Assembly: GCF_900698955.1 (NCBI RefSeq)
Contig: NZ_LR217720.1
Span: 744,001-808,000 of the forward strand
From: Erwinia_E haradaeae_G
Lineage (GTDB): Bacteria; Pseudomonadota; Gammaproteobacteria; Enterobacterales; Enterobacteriaceae
Direction: 5' to 3'
Length of the DNA: 64,000 bases
Shown here: positions 30,295 through 40,863 of the stretch, in pieces
Layout: each line of letters starts with the position of its first letter
Position numbering within the stretch: position 1 is the first letter of the stretch
Notes under the pieces: generated by a model
Told to the model about the DNA's origin: nothing
What the model saw: only the letters and a program-made list of their open reading frames with translations
Databases searched by the model: none
Position numbers and translations under genes: made by a program

Positions 30295-31117
30295 GTGTAA
30301 TCTTCTTTTCCCTGTACGACGATATATAGAAAATAGAGTTCTTAAAAAATAAAAATGTAGAATTCTTGTGAAAAATGTAAAATTACTTTTATGGAATATT
30401 ATGTATATTTCTATACATTATATATATGATCTATAATTATTATATTATAATATAGTCTATGAAAATAATGTCATAAAATACGCAGCATGTTGTTTAGCTC
30501 TACTGATAGATGATACGAATAAGATATAGTAGCTCTTAACACACGCAATAACAAAAAACCTGTCTCCCATCAACACAATACTAGCACTATTAATTCACAC
30601 CATACATAGCCCTGTAATTATGGTTCACCGTCTACACATAGACTATACTATCGCATAGTCTTAGAATATATGGCAAATCACTCAATCACCTATGCTACCA
30701 CTCTAAATATGAACGCTAACCTTGTTCCCTTTCGGCTTTCGCTTGTGACGTACTACGAATAATCTATACTTTTCCAAATAGAATCCCTATCTTCGATATA
30801 GACATAAATCATTAAAAATATATCACTGAGTGATATAACACTTTTCCATAGATATCAATAATTTCATATGAAATGTTATACGCTGCTACATATTCACATG
30901 CCTTGTAAGAATACAACCTATCTTGTGCGCTAAAATAAAAATTGATTTAATTTTTGATATATCTTTGAAGAAATAAAATAAGTATACAGTATACATAAGT
31001 ATACAGTGCATGTGATACTTGCCATATTAATACTATTCATGGCTAATATAATCTCTTTCTATGCAGTACGTAAAGCATGAATACATGTATTCTTTTAAGC
31101 TATCAAGACACACACTA
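30295..31117. other. Intergenic region ung-pmbA
   Basis: About 0.82 kb, AT-rich. A small near-duplicate, AAGTATACAGTATACAT/AAGTATACAGTGCAT, lies near 30980-31012. No gene seen. Confidence 0.5.
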
Positions 31118-32476
31118 TTACTCCCCACCTATCTTCATAGAAGATAATAAAACAGATCCGCACTGTATCCTGCTGTGTTTTTCAAGATCGTTACCAATGG
31201 ATACTATATTACGCCACATGTCTTTAAGATTACCGGCAATAGTGATATCATGAACTGGGTATTGAACTACACCATTATCTACCCAAAAACCTGACGCACC
31301 ACGTGAGTAATCTCCTGTCATCTCATTTACACTATATCCCATCAGATCAGTAAGAAAAAGTCCACGCCCCATTTGCTGTAACATGTCATTAAAATCTAGT
31401 GTATGACTAACGATAAGCCAGTTATAAATACCACCTGCATGACCAGTACTTTGTAAGCCCAGTCTACGTGCCGAATAACTAGTGAGTAGCCAGCTCTGTA
31501 AAATACCATCCTTAATAATCTTGCGTCGCTGAGTTTCCACACCTTCACTGTCAAATGGAGCGGAGCCTATCCCTTTTAATAAATGTGGGTGCTCTTCAAT
31601 GCTCAGCCATTTAGGTAGGATTTGTTTTCCCAGCGAATGGAGTAAAAAGGTATATTTTCGATAAACACAAGCTCCGTTAATGGCCATAGCTAATGCATGA
31701 AAGAGATCTACGGCCACTTCTGCTGAAAACATTACAGGTACCGTCATTGTGGGTATTTTTCGTGGTGATAAACGTGATAAAGCACGACGTGCACACTTTT
31801 CGCCAATATACTCGGGTAACTGTAGATCTTCTATTGCCCGCGATGAAGTATACGCAGCACCTCTCTCCATGCTCTTATTATCTTTAGCTACCACACCACT
31901 CGCTAATGAATACATAGTAGCACAATAACCCTGGCACATACCGTAACTATTACCAACTACTTTAACACTAACTCGACTATCAAAAAAACCACCCTCAGTA
32001 TTAATAATACGTGGATCGAATTTTAATGCTGTTTTCTCTGCTTGAGAAGCTAATTTTACAGCATACTCAGTATCTATTTCTGTTGGGTGGTATAGGTCTA
32101 GATCTTGAATTTTCCATGCTAATATATCACGATCTGCTATCCCACTATATGGGTCCATAGAGGTATAACGCACAATATTTAACGCTTTTTGCACGGCATT
32201 TTTAATAGCGGCTACACTAATATCAGTAGATGACACGCAACCTGCATGATTTTTATTAAGAATCCTAAGGCAAAGTTGAACGTCTCTATTAAATACAATA
32301 TTTTCTATTGTACCAAAACTAGTTTTCACGCTAAGCCCACTAGTTTGTAAAATAACAACATCTGCTTCATCACAGTGATGCTCGACTAACTCAAGCGCTA
32401 TCTTAACTGCCTGATCTAAGCTTTTACGTTGCTCTATCACATCACATTTTTCTATAACATATGATAATTCTTTCAT
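31118..32476 (-). CDS. pmbA: Metalloprotease subunit PmbA/TldE
   Basis: Partner of TldD in a cytoplasmic heterodimeric protease that, in E. coli, matures microcin B17 and degrades the CcdA antitoxin; the metal site lies in TldD. Family landmarks are TNTEG-like NTEGGFFDS, LSRLSPRKIPTM, YRKYTFLLHSLGKQILP, EEHPHLLKGIGSAPFDSEGV, STGHAGGIYNW and MTGDYSRGASGFWV, ending with QCGSVLLSSMKIGG. Length is 452 (E. coli 450). AGGA precedes the ATG. TldD is not in the window. No microcin substrate is apparent, so the role here is probably general proteolysis. Confidence 0.95.
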   Translation of the reverse strand: MKELSYVIEKCDVIEQRKSLDQAVKIALELVEHHCDEADVVILQTSGLSVKTSFGTIENIVFNRDVQLCLRILNKNHAGCVSSTDISVAAIKNAVQKALNIVRYTSMDPYSGIADRDILAWKIQDLDLYHPTEIDTEYAVKLASQAEKTALKFDPRIINTEGGFFDSRVSVKVVGNSYGMCQGYCATMYSLASGVVAKDNKSMERGAAYTSSRAIEDLQLPEYIGEKCARRALSRLSPRKIPTMTVPVMFSAEVAVDLFHALAMAINGACVYRKYTFLLHSLGKQILPKWLSIEEHPHLLKGIGSAPFDSEGVETQRRKIIKDGILQSWLLTSYSARRLGLQSTGHAGGIYNWLIVSHTLDFNDMLQQMGRGLFLTDLMGYSVNEMTGDYSRGASGFWVDNGVVQYPVHDITIAGNLKDMWRNIVSIGNDLEKHSRIQCGSVLLSSMKIGGE

Positions 32477-33762
32477 TTATCCTGCCATATAAAATATTAT
32501 TTGTGGTTAGTCTTCTTATCAAGAATATTATGTTATAAATAATGAACTATTGATTATTAAATACCATTAATATATGGATGAGAAACGCACCTCTTAATAA
32601 AGTATGATAAAAATACATGAAGACTATTGAAGATCGTAATGAAGTATATGGCTACACATCCCTATAAATATTTATAAATTTTTATAACATTTATACATAA
32701 TCTCACTATATTAAATAAATCTATGTCGATAGTTCATTGTGCACATGCAAACATTAGATGAATCGATGAGTCACCTCACTTCAATGGTGTGAGTATATCA
32801 TTGGGTAATCTATAATTATTAACCTATTTTGAACTCTTTCTAGTGTGAATAGTGGCAGCATTTAAGATATTATAAACACTATCTCTTATATACATCACTA
32901 CAATGATCCTTGCAAATTCTTACATATATTATAATTACTAAATTATATAAGTTATCTCCACTCATCATCACTGAGACGATCTATGATGATATTCCCCGTA
33001 ATCTACTAAGTAGACTTAGTCATCGATCTTAATCACAAGGTGTTGCTCTTACTGCATATATATAAAGGATATAATAATTATATCTGGTATAAAATATATT
33101 ATACAATACAATAATATTCGAAAAGACTCATTAGAAAAATTATAAGAATATCTGTATCAGTAATCCAACATTAAGCGTCATATAAAAAATAAAATACCTA
33201 GAAATTCACAGATTCAAATTAAATGTTTAATATTTCAATGATATTCAACTCGATACGAAATGGCGCCATCAAATAAGTTAAAAAAGAGACAAATATAATA
33301 TATAAAGCACCAAATTGAATAAATTGCTTAAAATATCATGTATATGTAACGTAGATACTATCTAAACTGCACTAGATCAAATCCATGCTCCTCGATAATT
33401 ACCACACCCTTATCACAACGTATGGTTAAGACTTCTAAGTATGAGAGACTGATATTGGCAGAATATAGATAACTGAATAACCGCAGTTTGAAATATGTAT
33501 GCATTAAGTACGCAGCCATACCCAAGCATAATCGTACATAACACCACACTACTATCATAGTAAACCCTAACCACCCTTCTAGAAGATACTTAAATAGATA
33601 TCAGTACAAATAATGTAATCTCAGTATCCCTCGAAGAGCATAGCATGCATACAGTTAGCGCCTAAATAGATCGTGTAATGTATCCCCACATGTGTTCTAT
33701 AACAATTTATTATATGCCCTATTGCATAATAAAAGCTGCAATGATGTATAATATTTACATTA
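32477..33762. other. Intergenic region pmbA-yciA
   Basis: About 1.29 kb, AT-rich. A 66-codon minus-strand frame at 33358-33558 has no recognised homology. Nothing else seen. Confidence 0.5.
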
Positions 33763-34179
33763 TTAAGTCATCAAATTACTTTTATCTTTTAGCCAAGACC
33801 GTGGAATGCCATCACCATCAACTGCAACATAAATAAATAGAGCTTCAGTGCTACAATAATGTTTACCAAACGGTTTGGATGATACTTTCTTGATCCATAG
33901 TTCAACTTGAAGAGTAATCGAGGTAGTACCAGTTCGTATGCAATGCGCATAACAAGTGACAACGTCCCCTACTCTGACGGGCTTTAAAAAAGTCATACGC
34001 TCAATACTCGCAGTCACTACACGTCCCATAGAGATCTCTTTTGCTAAAATAGCACCGCCAATATCCATTTGTGACATCAGCCATCCACCAAAAATATCGC
34101 CATTGGCATTGGTATCTGATGGCATGGCCAAAGTCCGTAAAACTATTTCACCCAATGGTTGTCTTAAGTTTTGTTTCAT
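33763..34179 (-). CDS. yciA: Acyl-CoA thioesterase YciA
   Basis: Hot-dog-fold hydrolase of acyl-CoA thioesters. The signature MPSDTNANGDIFGGWLMSQMD (about residues 19-39) contains the catalytic Asn-Asp region and is followed by ASIERMTFLKPVRVGDVV. Length is 138 (E. coli 132). AGGG lies six bases before the ATG. It is last in a yciC-yciB-yciA run on the minus strand, in enterobacterial order, about 80 bp after yciB. Confidence 0.95.
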   Translation of the reverse strand: MKQNLRQPLGEIVLRTLAMPSDTNANGDIFGGWLMSQMDIGGAILAKEISMGRVVTASIERMTFLKPVRVGDVVTCYAHCIRTGTTSITLQVELWIKKVSSKPFGKHYCSTEALFIYVAVDGDGIPRSWLKDKSNLMT

Positions 34180-34256
34180 GATATACCCTGATCAGGTTGT
34201 CAATAACTTCTATATCTTAGTTTGGATCCTAATAAAAATTCTATTATATGGTGCTG

Positions 34257-34793
34257 CTAATCATCCTTTTTAGATATAAAATGCAATACATACAGGCCAC
34301 TCAAAAAAGCAAAAAGAAATGTTAGACCACCTAACCCAAAAAATTTAAAATCTATCCATCTTTCTTGTGAAAGATAAAATATCGCATAAACATTAGCAAT
34401 ACCACAGAAAAGAAAAAACGTCGCCCACGCAATATTCAAACGACGCCACACAACTTCTGGTAATTGAACGTCTGTGTGCGCAATCTTTTGGATTAGAGAA
34501 TACGACATAAAGAAATGACTGAAAAATAGCGATATAGAAAAACAACCATAAATAATAGTAGCCTTCCACTTTATAAAATCAGGATTATGAAGAATAATGG
34601 TTAAGGTCCCTAAAACCATAACTAACATAAAAGTTATTATAGATATCTTATCTAACTTTCGATAAACAAAAAACTTCAGACAGATGGCCATAGCAGAGGT
34701 AAGCATTAAGGCGCCAGATGCAATAAAAACATCATATGTCTTGTAGGCAAGAAAAAACACAAAAAGTGGTAAAATATCAAGATATTGTTTCAT
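34257..34793 (-). CDS. yciB: Inner membrane septation protein YciB (IspZ)
   Basis: Polytopic inner-membrane protein linked to cell-envelope synthesis and septation. About five hydrophobic helices in 178 residues (E. coli 179). Family blocks are the N-terminal MKQ(F/Y)LD-LPL-VFF, FIKWKATIIYG, LNIAWATFFLFCGIANVY and FKFFGL. It lies between yciC and yciA with about 100 bp and 80 bp gaps, probably one transcript. Confidence 0.94.
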   Translation of the reverse strand: MKQYLDILPLFVFFLAYKTYDVFIASGALMLTSAMAICLKFFVYRKLDKISIITFMLVMVLGTLTIILHNPDFIKWKATIIYGCFSISLFFSHFFMSYSLIQKIAHTDVQLPEVVWRRLNIAWATFFLFCGIANVYAIFYLSQERWIDFKFFGLGGLTFLFAFLSGLYVLHFISKKDD

Positions 34794-34893
34794 GCAAGTT
34801 ATCCAATCATAGGTAAACTCAGTAATCCTGCATATATATAGTGGTACTACTTATCACAAATAACATCACTCTTATCAAACGTATAAAAATACA

Positions 34894-35634
34894 TCAATGC
34901 AATAGCATATATAAACGCGATAAATAAATAATTAATACAGCAGAAACAAAATTACTTAATATATTAAGTAATAATATAGCGAGATCAGTGGGTACTCTTA
35001 CAAGTACTGAGGCTAATGCTAGAATCAAGATTTTGGCTAGAATCCATATCATAACAACCGGAAAGATGAGCTTAACATGACTCCAGCAAATCTGGCTACT
35101 AGTGTATATGGCAGTAATAACTCCAACCTTTTCAGTAGTAATAATTATGGGCGATAAAGCTAGAGTAACCGATAGCAGCACCCCTGGTACGACTAAGATC
35201 ATGAAACCAATCTGTATAAGAAGCATCATGAAAAAAGTCAGGGGTAACAGATTTATCAAATCTGGCAATGATGCGATAAAAGCATGCAATGCACTGACCT
35301 GTTTGCCAGATGAAACGAATTTAATTAAACTTAACATACCACCTAACAATAATGCATTTCCTATCAGAGAAGACAAAGTTCCAGCAGCTGAAATACGCAA
35401 AAGAATCTTTTGTTGCTCCGGAGACATATTACGCACTATATCCAGGAGACTTCTGGTCACACCTACGGACAAATCATCTCCAAACACTTGCATCTCATCA
35501 ACAGATGGCATTAAAATTTTACTTACTATAATCATCACACATGACGTAAACACCGCTATTAACGCAATGTTGAGTAATTGGTGTCGGAAAAAATTTCCCG
35601 TGTCACGGTATAATGCACTTGCCGTGATTAGCAT
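34894..35634 (-). CDS. yciC: Inner membrane protein YciC (UPF0259)
   Basis: Multi-span inner-membrane protein of unknown biochemical role that associates with YciB. Six hydrophobic segments; landmarks are ITASALYRDTGNFFRHQ, NMSPEQQKILL, SLIGNALLLGG, QIGFMILVVPG and NFVSAVLIIYLSRLYML. A GTG lies two codons upstream, but AAAGGAG sits five bases before the ATG at 35634, which gives MLITAS matching E. coli MSITAQ. Length is 246 (E. coli 247). First gene of yciC-yciB-yciA. Confidence 0.93.
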   Translation of the reverse strand: MLITASALYRDTGNFFRHQLLNIALIAVFTSCVMIIVSKILMPSVDEMQVFGDDLSVGVTRSLLDIVRNMSPEQQKILLRISAAGTLSSLIGNALLLGGMLSLIKFVSSGKQVSALHAFIASLPDLINLLPLTFFMMLLIQIGFMILVVPGVLLSVTLALSPIIITTEKVGVITAIYTSSQICWSHVKLIFPVVMIWILAKILILALASVLVRVPTDLAILLLNILSNFVSAVLIIYLSRLYMLLH

Positions 35635-36975
35635 GGCCACTCCTTTAAAACTGTTTATTAAATCTAGTGCTTCCGATTGTACATCCTGTGATTACAATAG
35701 AAAATCAGAATATACATGTTATGTAATGTGTTATTATATTAAGTTATAGCATGTTATGCTATACAAAACCTTCTCTTATCATGGTGCATGTATCACTATA
35801 CTACGCTAACACAGGTATCATTTTTTAAAAAGTACCGAATCTTAATGATAAAAATAAATAATCTAATCAGTATTATCGTTTGTATCATTATTTTATTAAT
35901 AAGTAAATTATCTATTATTTAGACATCATGTATACTATACTTAAAGTTTTTTAAATATATATAATACATATTCGTACTCTATAATACATATTAGTACTCT
36001 ATGCTGAGATTGATCAAAGGAATGCATTACGTTCAATCATTCATAGTTTATATAAAACCCTTATTAAGATTATTATGTGCGTCAAAAACTAGTTTTCTAT
36101 AGAAGTTTTTATAAAAAATATTTTTAAACATGAAGTGAATAATATCCCATGGCAAAACTATCTAATAGCTCTTGTTTATTTTATTAAAAATAATTACGAG
36201 CACAGTTCATATGAACTTAATATATTGATAGCATAGACATCATCCTTATCCTCAATACATTATATAAAATCTATGATGTGGATCAAAAAATATAATATTT
36301 TCTACATAAAAAGACACCTAATTGTCTATACTCCACCATTAAATAGCACTGTAAAATACCATTAATCAATTATTAAATAGGATACGATATATAGTACGAT
36401 ATAGATATTATAAAAAATCGAAAATTATTGTATTATTAAAAACATAAATATCTTCGATACCTGTAATATTTATACAATACACACGTAAATGTTATCTCAC
36501 TAAGAGTGATGTTGTATCTTAACTTATTATCATAAATATATTTATTACAAAAAGTGGAAACGCATTTCTTTCTATATATAGAATAATGCTATCGCGATGA
36601 ATATAGGTGCATATCAAAAAATAAAATAGACACCGCATACAATATAACAATATATTATCTTTGATATCAAACCTGCTAACACACTCCAGAGAGTGATATA
36701 TAAGTATTTAGTGTGTTGTTCAGATGAAATATTTAATTAATATCATATGTTATATAAATTCTTCTATTGTCTCAGTAGGTTTCAGAACTCTCTCATTCTC
36801 TGAGAGTTTTATATAATATATATCCTCATGAACTGTATATATTTCATAAGCACTTAATAAAAAATTGTAATAACCATTCCCTGCTTCACCATTATCTAAT
36901 AATAATGGAAACGAGTTCTCTAGATAGCGTAAACATCTGCATAACTAAAGACTCATCCAAATATAGAGGTTTTAT
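35635..36975. other. Intergenic region yciC-der
   Basis: About 1.34 kb between divergent genes. bamB, which precedes der in E. coli, is not found here. It contains a 20-bp tandem duplication at 35961-36000. Confidence 0.5.
35961..36000. repeat. Tandem duplication of a 20-bp unit
   Basis: Two adjacent 20-bp units differ at one base (ATAATACATATTCGTACTCT and the same with A for C). A recent slippage or duplication event. Confidence 0.85.
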
Positions 36976-38442
36976 ATGGTACCTGTAATAGCATTAATTG
37001 GGCGCCCAAATGTAGGAAAGTCCACTCTTTTTAATCGGCTCACACGGACACAAGATGCGTTAGTGGCAAACTTTCCTGGGTTGACTCGAGATCGCCAATA
37101 TGGTCATGCTAATATGTCAGGATGCAGGTTTATTTGCATTGATACTAGTGGTATATACAATAACGCCAGCAATCTCTCTATTTCTATGTTGAAACAGTCA
37201 CAGATGGCTATTGCAGACGCAAATATAATATTTTTTATCGTCGATGCCCGTGCTGGTCTACTTCCAGAAGATGTAATAATTTCTCAACAGCTACGTGTGA
37301 GTACAAAGTTAGTATTTCTTGTAGTTAATAAGATTACAGGCCTAGATGTAGAATCTTCATTACTGGAATTTTGGTCATTAGGCTTAGGTAAGCCTTATCC
37401 TATTGACGCGTCTCATGGACACGGTCTATCAAACCTGATGGAGTTAATATTATCGCCTTATATGAATAAAATTCAGGAGGGGCAACATGATTTACAAAAT
37501 CACAAAGTCACTAAAAAAGAATGTTCCAAAACACCGAAAGATCTTATAACATACACACCTAAAAACAGTAGCCTTGAGCTAATTAAAAAAGAAAAAAGAG
37601 AATATTTAAATGCCATAGATGTGGAAATTAAGATAGCTATTGTTGGTCAACCGAATGTTGGTAAATCAACACTCACTAATTGCCTCCTGGGCGAAGATCG
37701 CGTAGTAGTGTGCGCACTTCCAGGTACAACACGTGATAGTATTTATATTGCGATGGAGCGCGATACCCGTCGGTATATTTTAATTGATACCGCAGGAGTA
37801 CGTCAACGCCGAAAAACAAAAGACACTATTGAAAAATTTTCCGTTATTAAGACACTACAATCGATCGAAAATTCTCATGTAGTTATGCTTGTTATTGACG
37901 CACAGCAAACAATATCCGATCAAGATCTATCACTGCTTAGCTTTATTCTGAGCAGTGGAAGATCATTAATCGTCATACTGAACAAATCAGATATCCTCAC
38001 CTTATCTCGTCGTAAAGAGATAAAAAAAATAGTAGAGGGTCGTATAGGTTTTATTAATTATATACGTATTCATTTTATTTCTGCCTTACATGGACACGGT
38101 GTAAAAAATTTATTTCCATCTATTATTGAAGCTTATAACTGTGCCACACACCGTATTCATACATCTAGGTTGACTCGTATCTTACATCAAGCAACGAATG
38201 AACATCAACCACCATTGATACGCGCCCGGCGCATAAAATTAAAATATGCTCATTCTGGAGGATACAATCCTTTGATTATTATAATACACGGTAATCAAGT
38301 GAAAAACGTTCCAGATTGCTACAAACGCTATTTAACAAACTATTTTAGACGGTCATTAAAGCTGGTAGGAACAGCAATTCGCCTACAATTCAAAGAGGGC
38401 AAAAACCCATATATAAATGCACCGAGTCGTCTATCCCATTAA
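36976..38442 (+). CDS. der: Ribosome biogenesis GTPase Der (EngA)
   Basis: Tandem-GTPase needed for 50S subunit maturation. G domain 1 (residues 1-165) has GRPNVGKS, PGLTRD and DTSG, but its G4 motif is NKIT (118-121), where E. coli has NKTD. G domain 2 (from about 218) is intact: GQPNVGKS (224-231), DTAG and NKSD (336-339). A KH-like domain follows, with HQPPLIRARRIKLKYAH and NQVKNVPDCYKRYL. The inter-domain linker is Lys-rich rather than acidic, and the basic C-terminal tail after NPY is shortened to about 10 residues. Total is 488 (E. coli 490). GAGG lies upstream of the ATG. Loss of the G4 Asp should weaken guanine specificity of domain 1. Confidence 0.96.
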   Translation: MVPVIALIGRPNVGKSTLFNRLTRTQDALVANFPGLTRDRQYGHANMSGCRFICIDTSGIYNNASNLSISMLKQSQMAIADANIIFFIVDARAGLLPEDVIISQQLRVSTKLVFLVVNKITGLDVESSLLEFWSLGLGKPYPIDASHGHGLSNLMELILSPYMNKIQEGQHDLQNHKVTKKECSKTPKDLITYTPKNSSLELIKKEKREYLNAIDVEIKIAIVGQPNVGKSTLTNCLLGEDRVVVCALPGTTRDSIYIAMERDTRRYILIDTAGVRQRRKTKDTIEKFSVIKTLQSIENSHVVMLVIDAQQTISDQDLSLLSFILSSGRSLIVILNKSDILTLSRRKEIKKIVEGRIGFINYIRIHFISALHGHGVKNLFPSIIEAYNCATHRIHTSRLTRILHQATNEHQPPLIRARRIKLKYAHSGGYNPLIIIIHGNQVKNVPDCYKRYLTNYFRRSLKLVGTAIRLQFKEGKNPYINAPSRLSH

Positions 38443-39008
38443 TATCTATAAAAATTTACTAGTAACAAAATGACTGGTGACGATACATATATATCCTAAC
38501 TACCTTTCATGTATATTAAGATTTTTATATAACAACTTATATCTTAGGTAACAATACTCACTTAAAAGAAATAGATATTTTATCCGTTGAAGAAAGTTAT
38601 CGCAAAATGCTTGATGGTGCTTACATGTGGTAATATCACAATCTTTATATGAATATAGCGCCATCTCCTTTCATAGCGCATCCAATAAAAAGCAGCAGAA
38701 AAACCTACCTATTATCAGGATGCACTTATTATTGATTCACGGTATGATTAAATATATTCACTTATGTAAAATACATATATAATCCCAATATGTCTCGTAT
38801 ACACGATATTCATGCCGTGAATACAAATATAGAACATATATCAGAGCCATGGCATCTTCATTCTGAAATAGACCCATGCATAATTCAATGTTATGATCTT
38901 GATGACTTGCATATCCAGGCTATATTACTCATGTAGCATGGTAATTCAAAACAAATAAAAAGCGTAGTCTCAAACATGACTCTACATAGATTAATATAGG
39001 ATTAAATT
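38443..39008. other. Intergenic region der-ygfZ
   Basis: About 0.57 kb, no gene or clear structure seen. Confidence 0.5.
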
Positions 39009-39992
39009 ATGCTAACTCTTCCTTTTCCTCCTCAAACATTAATGGAATCGGACAGGCTACCGCTAACTTTAATATCACTAGATGCGTGGGCTTTAGTGAA
39101 TATTAGTGGTGATGATCGTGTGCGTTATCTACAAGGTCAAGTCACATCAGATGTGACGAATTTACTACCAACGCAATATAGTTTTGCCGCGCACTGTAAT
39201 CCTTCTGGGAAAATGTGGAGTAATCTCTGTCTATTTCACAGAGGTGACAAGTTAACATATATTACACGCCGTAGCTTACTGGATAAGCAAGTCCATGAAC
39301 TACAAAAATATGCAATCTTTTCAAAAGTTGTATTATCTGTAGATAATGAATCTATACTGTTAGGTGTAGCTGGTGCTAACGCTAGAAACGCATTATCGAA
39401 CTGCTTCGACTTCCTACCCAATTCTACATCACCAGTTATTCAGAATGAATCTCACACACTACTGTGGTTTTCGAAACCTACTGAGCGATTTATACTCATA
39501 GTAACACCAGCTCATGCTTCTGTAATGATTAAAATTTTTAAAAATCATGCACAACTTAATGATAGCACGCAGTGGATGCTATTGGATATTGAAGCAGGCT
39601 TGCCTATTATCGATATTGAAACTTGTGGTCGCTTTATTCCACAAGCTACAAACCTACACGCTCTAGGAGCGATTAACTTTAAAAAGGGATGCTATATAGG
39701 ACAAGAAGTAGTGGCGCGTGCTACATTTCGCAATACTAATAAGCGCGCATTATATGCTCTTTCTGGGACAGCTCAAATCACTCCAAAGCCTAACGATACA
39801 CTAGAAATCAACATGAATGAGCAATGGAGGCGAATAGGTACTATTTTTGCCGTGTGTAAAATAGATCACTCTAGCATCTGGATACAAGCTATTCTCAATA
39901 AAAATCTCACAAAAAATCATATGTTACGTGTGTATGGTGATGAAGCCAGTCAATTAAGAATTCAAAAACTACCATATATTCTGCACTCTTAG
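39009..39992 (+). CDS. ygfZ: tRNA-modifying/Fe-S assembly protein YgfZ
   Basis: Folate-binding GcvT-like protein that helps mature or repair some Fe-S enzymes, including the tRNA methylthiotransferase MiaB. The signature KGCYIGQEVVAR (near residue 227) holds the essential cysteine. The N-terminal block YLQGQVTSDVTNLLP and the AAHCNPSGKMWSNLCLFHR segment match E. coli. Length is 327 (E. coli 326). AGGA lies nine bases before the ATG. No operon partner. Its presence fits retained Fe-S enzymes such as IspH. Confidence 0.95.
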   Translation: MLTLPFPPQTLMESDRLPLTLISLDAWALVNISGDDRVRYLQGQVTSDVTNLLPTQYSFAAHCNPSGKMWSNLCLFHRGDKLTYITRRSLLDKQVHELQKYAIFSKVVLSVDNESILLGVAGANARNALSNCFDFLPNSTSPVIQNESHTLLWFSKPTERFILIVTPAHASVMIKIFKNHAQLNDSTQWMLLDIEAGLPIIDIETCGRFIPQATNLHALGAINFKKGCYIGQEVVARATFRNTNKRALYALSGTAQITPKPNDTLEINMNEQWRRIGTIFAVCKIDHSSIWIQAILNKNLTKNHMLRVYGDEASQLRIQKLPYILHS

Positions 39993-40863
39993 ATAATGTA
40001 TACTAATTAATTATCATATCACATATCACGCTCTCATATCATACAAATGAAAAATAGCATTGGTCATAGAAGGTCTAATAACAAGTTGCTGCGTTTTCTG
40101 CACCTACATGATTCTTCATTGTGCATGATTGAAGAAAATCTCATATGAGATCAACGCAAACCTCAAAAATCAAACCTCTTAGAGCACACCATATGAGAAA
40201 TTCTTCACTTATCAAAGATAACTTTCCTATGAAATATCAACATCCCCATTAAAAATAATCTCTTGTATATTGTATTTCTCAAGACTATAATTCTATACCT
40301 TCAGAATCTAAAAAAGATCATATCTGCTATTCTTTTGTGATACATGTACATATATCACACACTTGTATAATATATGAAACACTCAAGACGTATATATCCT
40401 ACTATATAGATTATCTATAACACACAGTGGTCTTACACAGTAAGTAATATGTATAAACATTGTTGATATTTTTTGATATGCTTATACTGAAACGACTTCT
40501 CATCTCTCTTTTAACAGATGATATATATTAAAATAGAACATTTATTAATTTATTATCACCACGCCTCTTTGATCTTAGAGACGTCATACTTACCTTCTCG
40601 GTAAATAACCTTAGATCATATGTCAAAAAATACAATCATACACCACTGCTACCATGAAATTTAAAATACATTCTTTGCGGTCGTGCATTAATCATGTACC
40701 CTATTGCATATAAAAATCTTATGTATTCTTCATGTGGCAAAAGTAAATACTGATGTGCAATCCAAATAAGAACGATCAATATGAAAAAGATTTACCACTC
40801 TAATACAATTCTTAACTAAAACTATTTTGATATATCTCTTCATGATGAGGGCGGTAGTAATCT
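39993..40863. other. Intergenic region ygfZ-cmoB
   Basis: About 0.87 kb between convergent genes, no gene seen; a short partly self-complementary CTCT...AGAG segment lies near 40565-40585. Confidence 0.5.

Noticed and set aside
35102..35749. 215-codon plus-strand frame opposite yciC
   Set aside because: Antisense shadow of yciC, which is clearly homologous to its family on the other strand.
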